Assembly: GCF_003610785.1 (NCBI RefSeq)
Contig: NZ_RAQQ01000013.1
Location: 124,001 to 188,000, forward strand
DNA from: Micromonospora globbae
Lineage (GTDB): Bacteria > Actinomycetota > Actinomycetes > Mycobacteriales > Micromonosporaceae
DNA length: 64,000 nucleotides
Reading direction: 5' to 3'
Under the pieces are notes generated by a model. The model worked only from the letters and a program-made list of their open reading frames with translations. It had not been told where the DNA came from and searched no databases. Position numbers and translations under genes: made by a program. Each line of letters begins with the position of its first letter. The first letter of the stretch is position 1. Below, one piece after another: positions 24,119 to 32,380 of the stretch.

Positions 24119-24877
24119 GTGCTGCTCTGCATCGACATCGGAAACACCAACACCGTGCTGGCGACCTTCGACGGCGACAAGCTGGTGCATTCCTGGCGGA
24201 TCAAGACCGACGCGCGGTCCACCGCGGACGAGCTGGGCCTGAAGTTCCGCGGCCTGCTCGCCGGGGACGCCGTCGAGATCACCGGAGTGGCGGCCTGTTC
24301 CACCGTGCCGGCGGCGCTGCGCTCACTGCGCACCATGCTCGCCCGCTACTACGGCGAGCTGCCCAGCGTGATCGTCGAACCGGGGGTCCGGACGGGCGTG
24401 CAGCTGGCCATCGACAACCCCAAGGAGGTGGGCGCGGACCGGGTGGTCAACACGCTGGCCGCGTACACGCTCTACGGCGGCCCGTCGATCGTGGTCGACT
24501 TCGGCACCACCACCAACTTCGACGTGATCAGCGGCCGGGGCGAGTTCCTCGGCGGCGCCTTCGCGCCGGGCATCGAGATCTCCTTCGACGCGCTGGCCGC
24601 CCGCGCGGCCCAGCTGCGCAAGGTCGAGGCCGCGCGGCCGCGCTCGGTGATCGGCAAGAACACCGTGGAGTGCCTCCAGTCCGGCCTGTACTTCGGCTTC
24701 GCGGGCCAGGTGGACCGGATCGTCGAGCGGATGTCCGAGGAACTCGGCGAGGTGAAGGCGGTCATCGCGACCGGCGGCCTCGCCTCGCTCGTGATAAACG
24801 AGTGCCGGACGATCACCCACCACGAGCCGATGATCACCCTGATCGGCCTGCGGATGGTGTACGAGCGCAACGTGTGA
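24119..24877 (+). CDS. coaX: Type III pantothenate kinase
   Basis: Phosphorylates pantothenate, the first step from pantothenate to CoA; type III enzymes need a monovalent cation and are not inhibited by CoA. 252 residues starting LLCIDIGNTNTVLATFDG (phosphate-binding DxGNTN), with ACSTVPAAL, GADRVVNTLAAYTLYG, VVDFGTTTNFD, GGAFAPGIEIS, KNTVECLQSGLYFGF and ATGGLASL. All are normal for CoaX. It lies near panC and panD, the enzymes making its substrate, but starts its own transcript. Confidence 0.95.
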   Translation: MLLCIDIGNTNTVLATFDGDKLVHSWRIKTDARSTADELGLKFRGLLAGDAVEITGVAACSTVPAALRSLRTMLARYYGELPSVIVEPGVRTGVQLAIDNPKEVGADRVVNTLAAYTLYGGPSIVVDFGTTTNFDVISGRGEFLGGAFAPGIEISFDALAARAAQLRKVEAARPRSVIGKNTVECLQSGLYFGFAGQVDRIVERMSEELGEVKAVIATGGLASLVINECRTITHHEPMITLIGLRMVYERNV

Positions 24878-24898
24878 GCCGGGGCCGCTCCCGGCGGC

Positions 24899-25642
24899 TC
24901 AGCGGCGCCGGGCGCGGAGGACCACCGTCCGGTACGGCAGGTCGACGGTCTCCCGGCCGGCGAGGTCGGGATGGGTGGCCAGCAGCTCCCGCAGGCCCCG
25001 CTCGACCCGTCGCTGGTCCTCCGGCGAGGCGGTGAGCCAGTACGACCGGGTCCGGATCAGCCCGACGACCTCGTCGGGCGTGAGCGTGGTGGCGTGGTGG
25101 AACTCGCCCACCTCGACGGCCGTGAACGCCGGGCCGAAGTCCGCGTACCTCTCGACCACGTTTCCGGAGTTGTCGCCCAGGTGGGCGATCCGGCCCAGCT
25201 CGGCCACCCACGCGACCCGTTCGTCACGGGTGTTCCAGACCGGGGCGAACACCCCACCGGGGCGGAGCAGCCGGGCCACCTCGGCGTGGGCGCGGTCCCG
25301 GTCGAACCAGTGGTACGCCTGACCGGCGAGCACGGCGTCCGCCGCCCCGTCCGGCAGCGGCACGGCCTCGGCGCTGCCGGCGAGCGCCGTCGTACCCGGT
25401 GTGGCCGCCGCGAGCCGCGCCCGCATGCCCGGATCGGGCTCGACCGGCACCACCTCGTGCCCCAGCGCGAGCAGGCCGCGGGTCAGGATCCCCGTGCCGG
25501 CGCCCAGGTCGACGATCCGGGCGGGAGGCGCGCCGACGCCGTCGAGGGCCCAGCGGAGGGCGGCCTCGGGATACCGAGGGCGAAACCGGTCGTATTCGGC
25601 CGCGGCGGCGCCGAACGACAGCGCCTGGATGTGATCAGCCAT
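24899..25642 (-). CDS. Class I SAM-dependent methyltransferase
   Basis: 247 residues. IVDLGAGTGILTRGL is SAM motif I, VVPVEPDPGMRARL the acidic motif II, AVLAGQAYHWFDRDRAHAEVARLLRPGGVF motifs III-IV, in the usual order. The N-terminus (ALSFGAAAAEYDRFRPRYPEAAL) is that of the 'Methyltransf_11/25' proteins often seen in actinomycetes. Substrate unknown. The stop is 22 bp from the coaX stop (convergent). It is divergent from lysS. Confidence 0.8.
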   Translation of the reverse strand: MADHIQALSFGAAAAEYDRFRPRYPEAALRWALDGVGAPPARIVDLGAGTGILTRGLLALGHEVVPVEPDPGMRARLAAATPGTTALAGSAEAVPLPDGAADAVLAGQAYHWFDRDRAHAEVARLLRPGGVFAPVWNTRDERVAWVAELGRIAHLGDNSGNVVERYADFGPAFTAVEVGEFHHATTLTPDEVVGLIRTRSYWLTASPEDQRRVERGLRELLATHPDLAGRETVDLPYRTVVLRARRR

Positions 25643-25730
25643 GGCGCGGAGGTTATCCCGTAACGGTCACCTGGGGCCTTGAGTACGCTCGGGCGTGACC
25701 CCCCGTATCTCTGCGACGAGGAAGCATGCC

Positions 25731-27239
25731 GTGACCGAGCAGAACGCCCTGCCAGTGGACCCCGCCGACGACCTTCCGGAGCAGATGAAGGTCCGCCGGG
25801 AGAAGCGGGACCGGATGCTCGCGGACGGCGTCGAGCCCTACCCGGTGGGCTACCCCCGGACGGCCACGCTCGCCGAGGTACGGGCGCGCTACGGCGACCT
25901 GCCCACCGACACGGCCACCGGCGACCGGGTGTCGGTCACCGGGCGGGTGATCTTCGTACGCAACACCGGCAAGCTCTGCTTCGCGACCCTGCGCGACGGC
26001 GACGGCATCGAGTTGCAGGCCATGCTCTCGCTGGACCGGGTCGGCGCGGAGCGCCTGGAGGACTGGAAGCGCCTCGTCGACCTCGGCGACCACGTCGGCG
26101 TCACGGGCGAGGTGATCACCAGCCGGCGGGGCGAGCTGTCGGTGCTGGTCGAGGAGTGGGCGATCACCGCGAAGGCGCTGCGTCCGCTGCCGGTGGCGCA
26201 CAAGCCCCTGTCCGAGGAGGCGCGCGTCCGGCAGCGCTACGTGGACCTGATCGTCCGCCCGCAGGCGCGGCAGATGGTCCGGACGCGGGCGGCGACCGTG
26301 CGCAGTCTGCGTGATTCGTTGCACGATCGGGGCTTCATCGAGGTCGAGACCCCGATGCTCCAGTTGCTGCACGGCGGTGCGGCGGCGCGCCCATTCGTGA
26401 CCCACAGCAATGCGCTGAACACCGATCTGTATCTCCGAATCGCGCCGGAACTGTTTCTGAAGCGTGCCGTGGTCGGCGGTGTCGATCGCGTCTTCGAGAT
26501 CAACCGCAACTTCCGGAATGAGGGCGTCGACTCTTCGCACTCGCCGGAGTTCGCGATGCTGGAGGCGTACCAGGCGTACGGCGACTACGACACGATGGCC
26601 GAGCTGACCCGTAGTCTCGTACAACAGGCGGCCGTCGCGGTGAGCGGCTCGACCGTGGTGACCCACGCCGACGGGCGGGAGTTCGACCTCGGCGGCGAGT
26701 GGCGGTCGGTCACGTTGTTCGGGGTGCTTTCCGAGGCCCTGGGTGAGGAGGTGACGGTCGCCACGGAACGGGTCCGGCTCGTGGAGTACGCCGACAAGGT
26801 CGGGCTGGACGTGGACCCGAAGTGGGGTCCGGGCAAGCTCGCCGAGGAACTGTTCGAGGAACTGGTGGTCCCCGGCCTGCAGGCGCCGACCTTCGTCCGG
26901 GACTACCCGATCGAGACCAGCCCGCTCACCAGGGGCCACCGCAGCGAGCCGGGGCTGGCCGAGAAGTGGGACCTCTACGTCCTCGGCTTCGAGCTGGCCA
27001 CCGCGTACTCCGAGCTGGTCGACCCGGTGGTGCAGCGGGAGCGGCTGGTGGCCCAGGCGCAGCTGGCGGCGCGCGGCGACGACGAGGCGATGCGGCTCGA
27101 CGAGGACTTTCTCCGCGCCATGGAGTACGGAATGCCTCCCGCCGGCGGTATGGGAATGGGAATCGACCGGCTGTTGATGGCGCTGACGGGACTGGGAATT
27201 CGGGAAACGATCCTGTTCCCGTTGGTCCGGCCGGAGTAG
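25731..27239 (+). CDS. lysS: Lysyl-tRNA synthetase, class II
   Basis: Charges tRNA-Lys. 502 residues: an OB-fold anticodon-binding domain (about 60-165, VSVTGRVIFVRNTGKLCFATLRD) and the class II core with motif 2 FEINRNFRNEGVDSSHSPEF (about 255) and motif 3 GGMGMGIDRLLMAL (about 475). I choose the GTG at 25731, which has GAGGAAG 6 nt upstream. An in-frame GTG at 25695 lies 5 nt after TACGCT and is more likely the transcription start region, giving a 36-nt leader. The motif 2 and motif 3 stretches use many A/T-ending codons, unlike the rest of the gene (see findings). Confidence 0.95.
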   Translation: MTEQNALPVDPADDLPEQMKVRREKRDRMLADGVEPYPVGYPRTATLAEVRARYGDLPTDTATGDRVSVTGRVIFVRNTGKLCFATLRDGDGIELQAMLSLDRVGAERLEDWKRLVDLGDHVGVTGEVITSRRGELSVLVEEWAITAKALRPLPVAHKPLSEEARVRQRYVDLIVRPQARQMVRTRAATVRSLRDSLHDRGFIEVETPMLQLLHGGAAARPFVTHSNALNTDLYLRIAPELFLKRAVVGGVDRVFEINRNFRNEGVDSSHSPEFAMLEAYQAYGDYDTMAELTRSLVQQAAVAVSGSTVVTHADGREFDLGGEWRSVTLFGVLSEALGEEVTVATERVRLVEYADKVGLDVDPKWGPGKLAEELFEELVVPGLQAPTFVRDYPIETSPLTRGHRSEPGLAEKWDLYVLGFELATAYSELVDPVVQRERLVAQAQLAARGDDEAMRLDEDFLRAMEYGMPPAGGMGMGIDRLLMALTGLGIRETILFPLVRPE

Positions 27240-27275
27240 TCGCCGAGCGCCGTCCGGTCGTTATACCCCATCCTA

Positions 27276-27306
27276 TTGACGCGCCGCGCGTCGCACGGGT
27301 TATTGT
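27276..27306 (+). promoter_or_regulatory. Probable housekeeping promoter of lsr2
   Basis: TTGACG at 27276-27281 and TATTGT at 27301-27306 with a 19-bp spacer. It sits in a notably AT-richer gap between lysS and lsr2. Transcription would start near 27313, leaving a leader of about 38 nt with GAAAGGA before the GTG. Confidence 0.55.
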
Positions 27307-27350
27307 GCTTGCCAGTTGCAGGAGCACCCTGCTCGAAAGGAATGTGGGAC

Positions 27351-27695
27351 GTGGCCAAGCAGATCATTCACAAGCTGGTCGATGACCTGGACGGCGGGGA
27401 CGCGGACGAGACGGTCAAGTTCGCGCTGGACGGCGTTCAGTACGAGATCGACCTGTCGAGTGCGAACGCCGAGAAATTGCGTGAGGTATTCGCGCCCTAC
27501 GTGGCGGCGGGCACCAAGGTCGGCCGGGGCGGCGTGGTCGTCGGTGGCCGGGCGGCACGCGGCCGGGGTGGCGCGACCGCCGACCGGGAACAGAACCGGG
27601 CGATCCGGGAGTGGGCCAAGAAGGCGGGGAAGGACATCTCCGACCGGGGCCGCATCCCCCAGGAGATCGTCGACGAGTACCACGCCCGGCGCTGA
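27351..27695 (+). CDS. lsr2: Lsr2-family nucleoid-associated protein
   Basis: H-NS-like DNA-bridging protein of actinobacteria that silences AT-rich DNA. 114 residues: N-terminal dimerisation part MAKQIIHKLVDDLDGGDADETVKFALDGVQYEIDL, a Gly/Arg-rich linker, and a C-terminal DNA-binding domain with REWAKKAGKDISDRGRIP, in which RGR is the AT-hook-like minor-groove contact. The GTG at 27351 gives the canonical N-terminus. A hairpin terminator follows. Most actinomycetes have this lysS-lsr2-clpC order. Confidence 0.95.
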   Translation: MAKQIIHKLVDDLDGGDADETVKFALDGVQYEIDLSSANAEKLREVFAPYVAAGTKVGRGGVVVGGRAARGRGGATADREQNRAIREWAKKAGKDISDRGRIPQEIVDEYHARR

Positions 27696-27718
27696 CCGGC
27701 ACGATCGTCACGGCGCCC

Positions 27719-27749
27719 CGACGCCGGCCCGACCTCCGGGCCGGCGTCG
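27719..27749. terminator. Stem-loop terminator after lsr2
   Basis: 13-bp perfect stem (27719-27731 with 27737-27749; CGACGCCGGCCCG and its complement) with a 5-nt loop, 23 bp after the lsr2 stop. Confidence 0.8.
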
Positions 27750-27808
27750 CCGCGTTTCCGGGGCGGAATCCGTCGCCGGGGCCGGGAAGATGCGACGCCT
27801 CCCCGACG

Positions 27809-27851
27809 TTGTCCACAGGCGGTGGAGATTCCATCCACAGCCTGTGGATGA
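27809..27851. promoter_or_regulatory. Cluster of DnaA-box-like sites upstream of clpC
   Basis: TTGTCCACA at 27809-27817 matches the actinomycete DnaA box exactly. Two further near-boxes follow: CCATCCACA at 27831-27839, and TCATCCACA on the minus strand at 27843-27851. The latter two form a perfect palindrome ATCCACAG-C-CTGTGGAT (27833-27849). Three such sites in 43 bp is more than expected by chance in this GC range. Confidence 0.5.
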
Positions 27852-27935
27852 CTCCCGGCGGCCCACCGACGGGTCGCGGCGACGCGGATCCGGCCCGCGC
27901 CTGTGGCGGAGCACCCCGTCGAACGGGCGGGGAGA

Positions 27936-27953
27936 ATTTCGCTCTGCGCGTAG
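27936..27953 (+). promoter_or_regulatory. ClgR-like operator upstream of clpC
   Basis: ATTTCGCTCTGCGCGTAG resembles the ClgR box of actinobacteria (CGC and GCG half-sites with flanking A/T), with two deviations in the middle. ClgR activates clp genes in Corynebacterium and Streptomyces, which makes the position upstream of clpC meaningful. Match by eye only. Confidence 0.35.
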
Positions 27954-28159
27954 CGCCGGGGCTACCGGAACACCTCCTGAGCGCGCACGGTTGTGCAAAA
28001 CGACGCGTACGCGGCTCCTGCCGGAGACACACGACCTCAGCTGAGTCGGTCCGCGGCGATAGAGTAATGAGGCACGGACGCCCGTCCCGGACGTCCGCGC
28101 ACCGGCCCCGCCAAGATCTTTGACCATCAAGGCGCACGGCACGTGAGGAGCACGAGGGC

Positions 28160-30697
28160 ATGTTCGAGCGGTTCACCGACCGAGCGCGACGGGTTGTCGT
28201 CCTGGCCCAGGAAGAGGCCCGGATGCTCAACCACAACTACATCGGTACGGAACACATCCTGCTGGGCCTGATCCACGAGGGCGAGGGCGTCGCGGCCAAG
28301 GCTCTGGAGAGCCTCGGTATCTCGCTGGAGGGCGTCCGGCAGCAGGTCGAGGAGATCATCGGCCAGGGCCAGCAGGCGCCGAGCGGGCACATCCCGTTCA
28401 CGCCGCGGGCCAAGAAGGTGCTGGAGCTGTCGCTGCGCGAGGCGCTGCAGCTCGGCCACAACTACATCGGCACGGAGCACATCCTGCTCGGTCTGATCCG
28501 CGAGGGTGAGGGCGTCGCCGCCCAGGTGCTGGTCAAGCTCGGTGCGGACCTCAACCGGGTCCGCCAGCAGGTGATCCAGCTGCTCTCGGGCTACCAGGGC
28601 AAGGAGCCGGCCGCGGCGGGCGCCGCGTCGGGCGAGGCCGCGCCGTCGACCAGCCTCGTGCTGGACCAGTTCGGCCGTAACCTGACCCAGGCCGCCCGCG
28701 AGGGCAAGCTCGACCCCGTCATCGGGCGCGAGAAGGAAATCGAGCGGGTCATGCAGGTGCTCTCCCGCCGTACCAAGAACAACCCGGTCCTGATCGGTGA
28801 GCCCGGCGTCGGCAAGACGGCCGTGGTGGAGGGGCTGTCCCAGAAGATCATCAAGGGCGAGGTGCCCGAGACGCTGAAGGACAAGCAGCTCTACACGCTC
28901 GACCTCGGTGCGCTGGTGGCCGGTTCCCGCTACCGCGGTGACTTCGAGGAGCGCCTCAAGAAGGTGCTCAAGGAGATCCGCACGCGGGGCGACATCATCC
29001 TGTTCATCGACGAGATCCACACCCTGGTGGGCGCGGGTGCCGCCGAGGGCGCGATCGACGCGGCGAGCATCCTGAAGCCGATGCTGGCCCGTGGCGAGCT
29101 GCAGACCATCGGCGCGACCACCCTCGACGAGTACCGCAAGCACCTGGAGAAGGACGCCGCTCTCGAGCGCCGCTTCCAGCCGATCCAGGTGGGTGAGCCC
29201 TCGCTGGCCCACACCATCGAGATCCTCAAGGGCCTGCGGGACCGCTACGAGGCGCACCACCGGGTGAGCATCACCGACGCCGCCCTGGTGGCCGCCGCCA
29301 CCCTGGCCGACCGGTACATCTCCGACCGCTTCCTGCCGGACAAGGCGATCGACCTGATCGACGAGGCCGGTGCCCGGATGCGGATCCGCCGGATGACCGC
29401 GCCGCCAGACCTGCGCGACTTCGACGAGCGGATCGCCCAGGTCCGCCGCGACAAGGAGTCCGCGATCGACGCGCAGGACTTCGAGCGCGCCGCTCAGCTT
29501 CGGGACAAGGAGAAGCAGCTCCTCGGCCAGAAGGCGCAGCGGGAGAAGGAGTGGAAGGCCGGTGACCTGGACGTCGTCAGCGAGGTCGACGACGAGCAGA
29601 TCGCCGAGGTGCTCGGCAACTGGACGGGCATCCCGGTCTACAAGCTGACCGAGGAGGAGACCTCGCGCCTGCTGCGCATGGAGGACGAGCTGCACAAGCG
29701 CGTCATCGGCCAGGAGGACGCGGTCAAGGCGGTGTCCAAGGCGATCCGGCGTACCCGGGCCGGCCTCAAGGACCCGAAGCGTCCGTCGGGCTCGTTCATC
29801 TTCGCCGGTCCGTCCGGTGTCGGTAAGACCGAGCTCTCCAAGGCGCTGGCCGAGTTCCTGTTCGGCAGCGAGGACGCCCTCATCCAGCTGGACATGTCCG
29901 AGTTCCACGACCGGTACACGGTCTCCCGGCTGGTGGGTGCCCCTCCCGGCTACGTCGGCTACGACGAGGGCGGGCAGCTGACCGAGAAGGTGCGGCGTCG
30001 GCCGTTCTCGGTGGTCCTCTTCGACGAGATCGAGAAGGCCCACCCGGACGTGTTCAACACGCTGCTCCAGATCCTGGAGGACGGTCGGCTCACCGACGGT
30101 CAGGGCCGGATCGTGGACTTCAAGAACACGGTCATCATCCTGACCACCAACCTCGGCACGCGTGACGTAGCCAAGGCGGTGTCGCTGGGCTTCCAGGCGT
30201 CGGAGGACTCCGAGTCCAACTACGACCGGATGAAGCAGAAGGTCAACGACGAGCTGAAGCAGCACTTCCGGCCCGAGTTCCTGAACCGGATCGACGACAC
30301 GATCGTCTTCCACCAGCTGCGTCAGCAGGAGATCCTGTCGATCGTCGACATCATGGTCGCCCGCATCGAGACCCAGCTGCGGAACAAGGACATGGGCCTG
30401 GAGCTGACCGAGAACGCCAAGAAGTACCTGGCGACCAAGGGCTTCGACCCGGTTCTCGGCGCGCGTCCGCTGCGTCGCACGATCCAGCGCGACATCGAGG
30501 ACAACCTGTCCGAGCGGATCCTCTTCAACGAGCTGACCCCGGGTCAGATCGTGGTGGTGGACTGCGAGGGCGACCCGAACAACATCGACAAGTCCAAGCT
30601 CGTCTTCCGGGGCGCGGACAAGCCGGTCACCGTGCCGGACGCCGTCCCCGCCGACCTCGGCGGCACGGCCGCCGCGGGCGCGGACGACGCGGCGTAA
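28160..30697 (+). CDS. clpC: ATP-dependent Clp protease ATP-binding subunit ClpC
   Basis: AAA+ unfoldase that feeds proteins to ClpP1P2. 845 residues: two Clp_N repeats (about 1-145, each with HNYIGTEHILLGLI), first AAA+ module with Walker A GEPGVGKT (about 213) and DEIHTLVGAG, a UVR motif (QDFERAAQLRDKEKQ, about 440), second module with GPSGVGKTE (about 550) and the ClpP-interacting loop region, then the D2-small domain. Length and order are those of actinobacterial ClpC1. Codon usage is less extreme than its neighbours (many GGT/CGT codons), consistent with high expression. Preceded by a 464-bp regulatory region and followed by a strong terminator. Confidence 0.97.
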   Translation: MFERFTDRARRVVVLAQEEARMLNHNYIGTEHILLGLIHEGEGVAAKALESLGISLEGVRQQVEEIIGQGQQAPSGHIPFTPRAKKVLELSLREALQLGHNYIGTEHILLGLIREGEGVAAQVLVKLGADLNRVRQQVIQLLSGYQGKEPAAAGAASGEAAPSTSLVLDQFGRNLTQAAREGKLDPVIGREKEIERVMQVLSRRTKNNPVLIGEPGVGKTAVVEGLSQKIIKGEVPETLKDKQLYTLDLGALVAGSRYRGDFEERLKKVLKEIRTRGDIILFIDEIHTLVGAGAAEGAIDAASILKPMLARGELQTIGATTLDEYRKHLEKDAALERRFQPIQVGEPSLAHTIEILKGLRDRYEAHHRVSITDAALVAAATLADRYISDRFLPDKAIDLIDEAGARMRIRRMTAPPDLRDFDERIAQVRRDKESAIDAQDFERAAQLRDKEKQLLGQKAQREKEWKAGDLDVVSEVDDEQIAEVLGNWTGIPVYKLTEEETSRLLRMEDELHKRVIGQEDAVKAVSKAIRRTRAGLKDPKRPSGSFIFAGPSGVGKTELSKALAEFLFGSEDALIQLDMSEFHDRYTVSRLVGAPPGYVGYDEGGQLTEKVRRRPFSVVLFDEIEKAHPDVFNTLLQILEDGRLTDGQGRIVDFKNTVIILTTNLGTRDVAKAVSLGFQASEDSESNYDRMKQKVNDELKQHFRPEFLNRIDDTIVFHQLRQQEILSIVDIMVARIETQLRNKDMGLELTENAKKYLATKGFDPVLGARPLRRTIQRDIEDNLSERILFNELTPGQIVVVDCEGDPNNIDKSKLVFRGADKPVTVPDAVPADLGGTAAAGADDAA

Positions 30698-30716
30698 CGT
30701 CGAAGAACTGCGACAG

Positions 30717-30758
30717 GGGGCGGGGCCCCGGTGGTGCGAGCCGCCGGGGCCCCGCCCC
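30717..30758. terminator. Bidirectional terminator between clpC and mutY
   Basis: 15-bp perfect stem (GGGGCGGGGCCCCGG at 30717-30731 with its complement at 30744-30758), extendable by a wobble and two pairs, followed by CTTTG. It serves clpC on plus and can serve mutY on minus. Confidence 0.85.
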
Positions 30759-30851
30759 TTTGTGGGTGCGCCGAGGCGCACCCGGTGGTGGGCTGCGGGC
30801 GGCCGCGAGAACCGCATCCCCTCAGTCCGCGGACGGGGGCGGGGGCGCGGG

Positions 30852-31772
30852 TCAGCCGGGGAGGGCCGGGAGGGGGACGGCGGGTCGGGACGGGCCGTCG
30901 CCGACGAGGCGGTACGAGTCGGCGTCCACCGGCTCCACGAGGCCGTCCTGAACGAGGCCGGCCAGTGCACGGGTTCGCTGGGTGCCGTCGGCCCACACCT
31001 GGTCGAGCCGCTGCCGGGGCACCGGCCCGGTCGCCTCGCGCAGCACACCGAGCAGCAGTCCGCGTACCTGCCGGTCGGTGCCCGCGTACCGCTGGGGGCG
31101 GCGGGTCGGCCCGGCCGGGGCCTCCTGGCCGGACGCCCGCCAGGCGCAGATCGCCTCCACGGGGCATCGGTGGCAGAGCGGCGACCGGGCGGTGCAGACG
31201 ACCGCGCCGAGTTCCATGAAGGCAGCGCTGGCGAGGGCGGCCGCGGCCGGATCCTCCGGCAGCAGCGCCTCGGTCGCGACCAGGTCCGCCGGGCGGGTCG
31301 CCGGTCCCGCGTCCGGCTGGCCCGCCACGGCGCGGCAGACCACCCGGCGCACGTTGGTGTCGACCACGGGGTGGCGCTGCCCGTACGCGAACGCGGCGAC
31401 CGCCCGGGCCGTGTACGTGCCGACGCCGGGCAGCGCCAGCAGCTGCTCCAGCCGGTCCGGCACCTCGCCGCCGTGCCGCTCGACGATGGCGACCGCGCAT
31501 TCCCACAGCCGTACGGCCCGGCGGGGGTAGCCGAGCCGCCCCCACATCCGGATCGCCTCGGCCGGGCTCGCCTCGGCCAGCGCCGCCGGGACAGGCCACC
31601 GGGCCAGCCACGCCTCGTACGCGGGGAGCACCCGCGCCACCGGTGTCTGCTGGAGCATCACCTCGCTGACGAGGACGGCCCACGGGCTCACGCCCGGCGC
31701 GCGCCACGGCAGGTCCCGGGCGTTCTCGGTGTACCAGCGGCTGACCAGGGCGGCGAACGTGGGATCAGTCAT
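30852..31772 (-). CDS. mutY: A/G-specific adenine DNA glycosylase
   Basis: Removes adenine opposite 8-oxoguanine. 306 residues. Helix-hairpin-helix LPGVGTYTARAVAAFAYG, catalytic Glu in SEVMLQQTPV, catalytic Asp in HPVVDTNVRRV, and the 4Fe-4S ligands C-x6-C-x2-C-x5-C (CTARSPLCHRCPVEAIC) are all present. It is shorter than E. coli MutY because the C-terminal Nudix-like 8-oxoG recognition domain is missing. In its place is a ~65-residue tail (RQVRGLLLGVLREATGPVPR onward) that looks like a small winged helix. This short form is common in actinobacteria. Divergent from the ACT-domain gene. Confidence 0.9.
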   Translation of the reverse strand: MTDPTFAALVSRWYTENARDLPWRAPGVSPWAVLVSEVMLQQTPVARVLPAYEAWLARWPVPAALAEASPAEAIRMWGRLGYPRRAVRLWECAVAIVERHGGEVPDRLEQLLALPGVGTYTARAVAAFAYGQRHPVVDTNVRRVVCRAVAGQPDAGPATRPADLVATEALLPEDPAAAALASAAFMELGAVVCTARSPLCHRCPVEAICAWRASGQEAPAGPTRRPQRYAGTDRQVRGLLLGVLREATGPVPRQRLDQVWADGTQRTRALAGLVQDGLVEPVDADSYRLVGDGPSRPAVPLPALPG

Positions 31773-31867
31773 GGTGCCGCCGATGATGTCACGCGCCGCG
31801 ATCCCGCAGCGTGGGCGGCCTGGCGGGGCGACGCGGCCGCCGGCGACGGATCGGGCAGAATGCCCGG

Positions 31868-32380
31868 ATGAACGAGCTCGCGATCACCGTCATCGGCCGG
31901 GACCGGCCGGGCATCGTCGCCGATGTCGCCGAGGTGCTCTCCCGGCTGGGGGCGAACCTCACCGACAGCACGATGACCCGGCTCGGTGGACACTTCGCCA
32001 TGACCCTGATCTGCGTGGGCCCGGCGGCCGCCGAGGTCGAGGCCGCGCTGGCGCCGCTCGCCGCGGAGGGCCGGCTGCTGGCGACCGTACGCGCGGTCAC
32101 CCCCGACGGTGAGACGGCGTTGCGCGGCGAGCCGTACGTCATGGCGGTGCACGGCGCGGACCGGATGGGGATCGTCGCGGCGATGACCCGGGTGCTCGCC
32201 GACTTCGGGGGCAACGTCACCGACCTGAGCACCCGGCTCACCGGCGCGCTCTACGTGGTGGTGGCCGAGGTCGACCTGCCGCCCGGTGTCGCCGGTGAGC
32301 TGGCGGGGCGGCTGGAACGGGTCGCCGCCGAGCTGGGTGTCGAGGTGACCCTCCGACCGGCGGATCCGGACCTGCTGTGA
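31868..32380 (+). CDS. Double ACT-domain protein, GcvR-like
   Basis: 170 residues made of two ACT domains: LAITVIGRDRPGIVADVAEVL (1-80) and YVMAVHGADRMGIVAAMTRVLADFGGNVTDL (about 90-170). This is the layout of GcvR, the E. coli glycine-cleavage regulator, and of uncharacterised actinobacterial ACT regulators, which bind amino acids and act through partner proteins. No DNA-binding domain is present. The GTG of def overlaps its stop (GTGA), so the two genes are coupled; the functional link is not obvious. Confidence 0.75.
   Translation: MNELAITVIGRDRPGIVADVAEVLSRLGANLTDSTMTRLGGHFAMTLICVGPAAAEVEAALAPLAAEGRLLATVRAVTPDGETALRGEPYVMAVHGADRMGIVAAMTRVLADFGGNVTDLSTRLTGALYVVVAEVDLPPGVAGELAGRLERVAAELGVEVTLRPADPDLL

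Larger units (their letters stand above)
27696..28159. other. Regulatory intergenic region between lsr2 and clpC
   Basis: 464 bp with no supported gene. In order it holds the lsr2 terminator, a cluster of DnaA-box-like sites including a 17-bp palindrome, a ClgR-like box, and a possible -10 (TAGAGT, 28060-28065) about 95 bp before clpC. Plus-strand frames across it lack codon bias. Confidence 0.6.

Noticed and set aside
25695..25730. GTG at 25695 as lysS start
   Set aside because: It is only 5 nt from TACGCT and has no ribosome binding site, whereas the GTG at 25731 has GAGGAAG and gives the usual LysRS N-terminus.
28127..31048. 973-codon open frame opposite clpC
   Set aside because: Antisense shadow: clpC on the plus strand has complete domain structure, and the minus frame is low-complexity Leu/Arg/Val/Asp-rich with no family.
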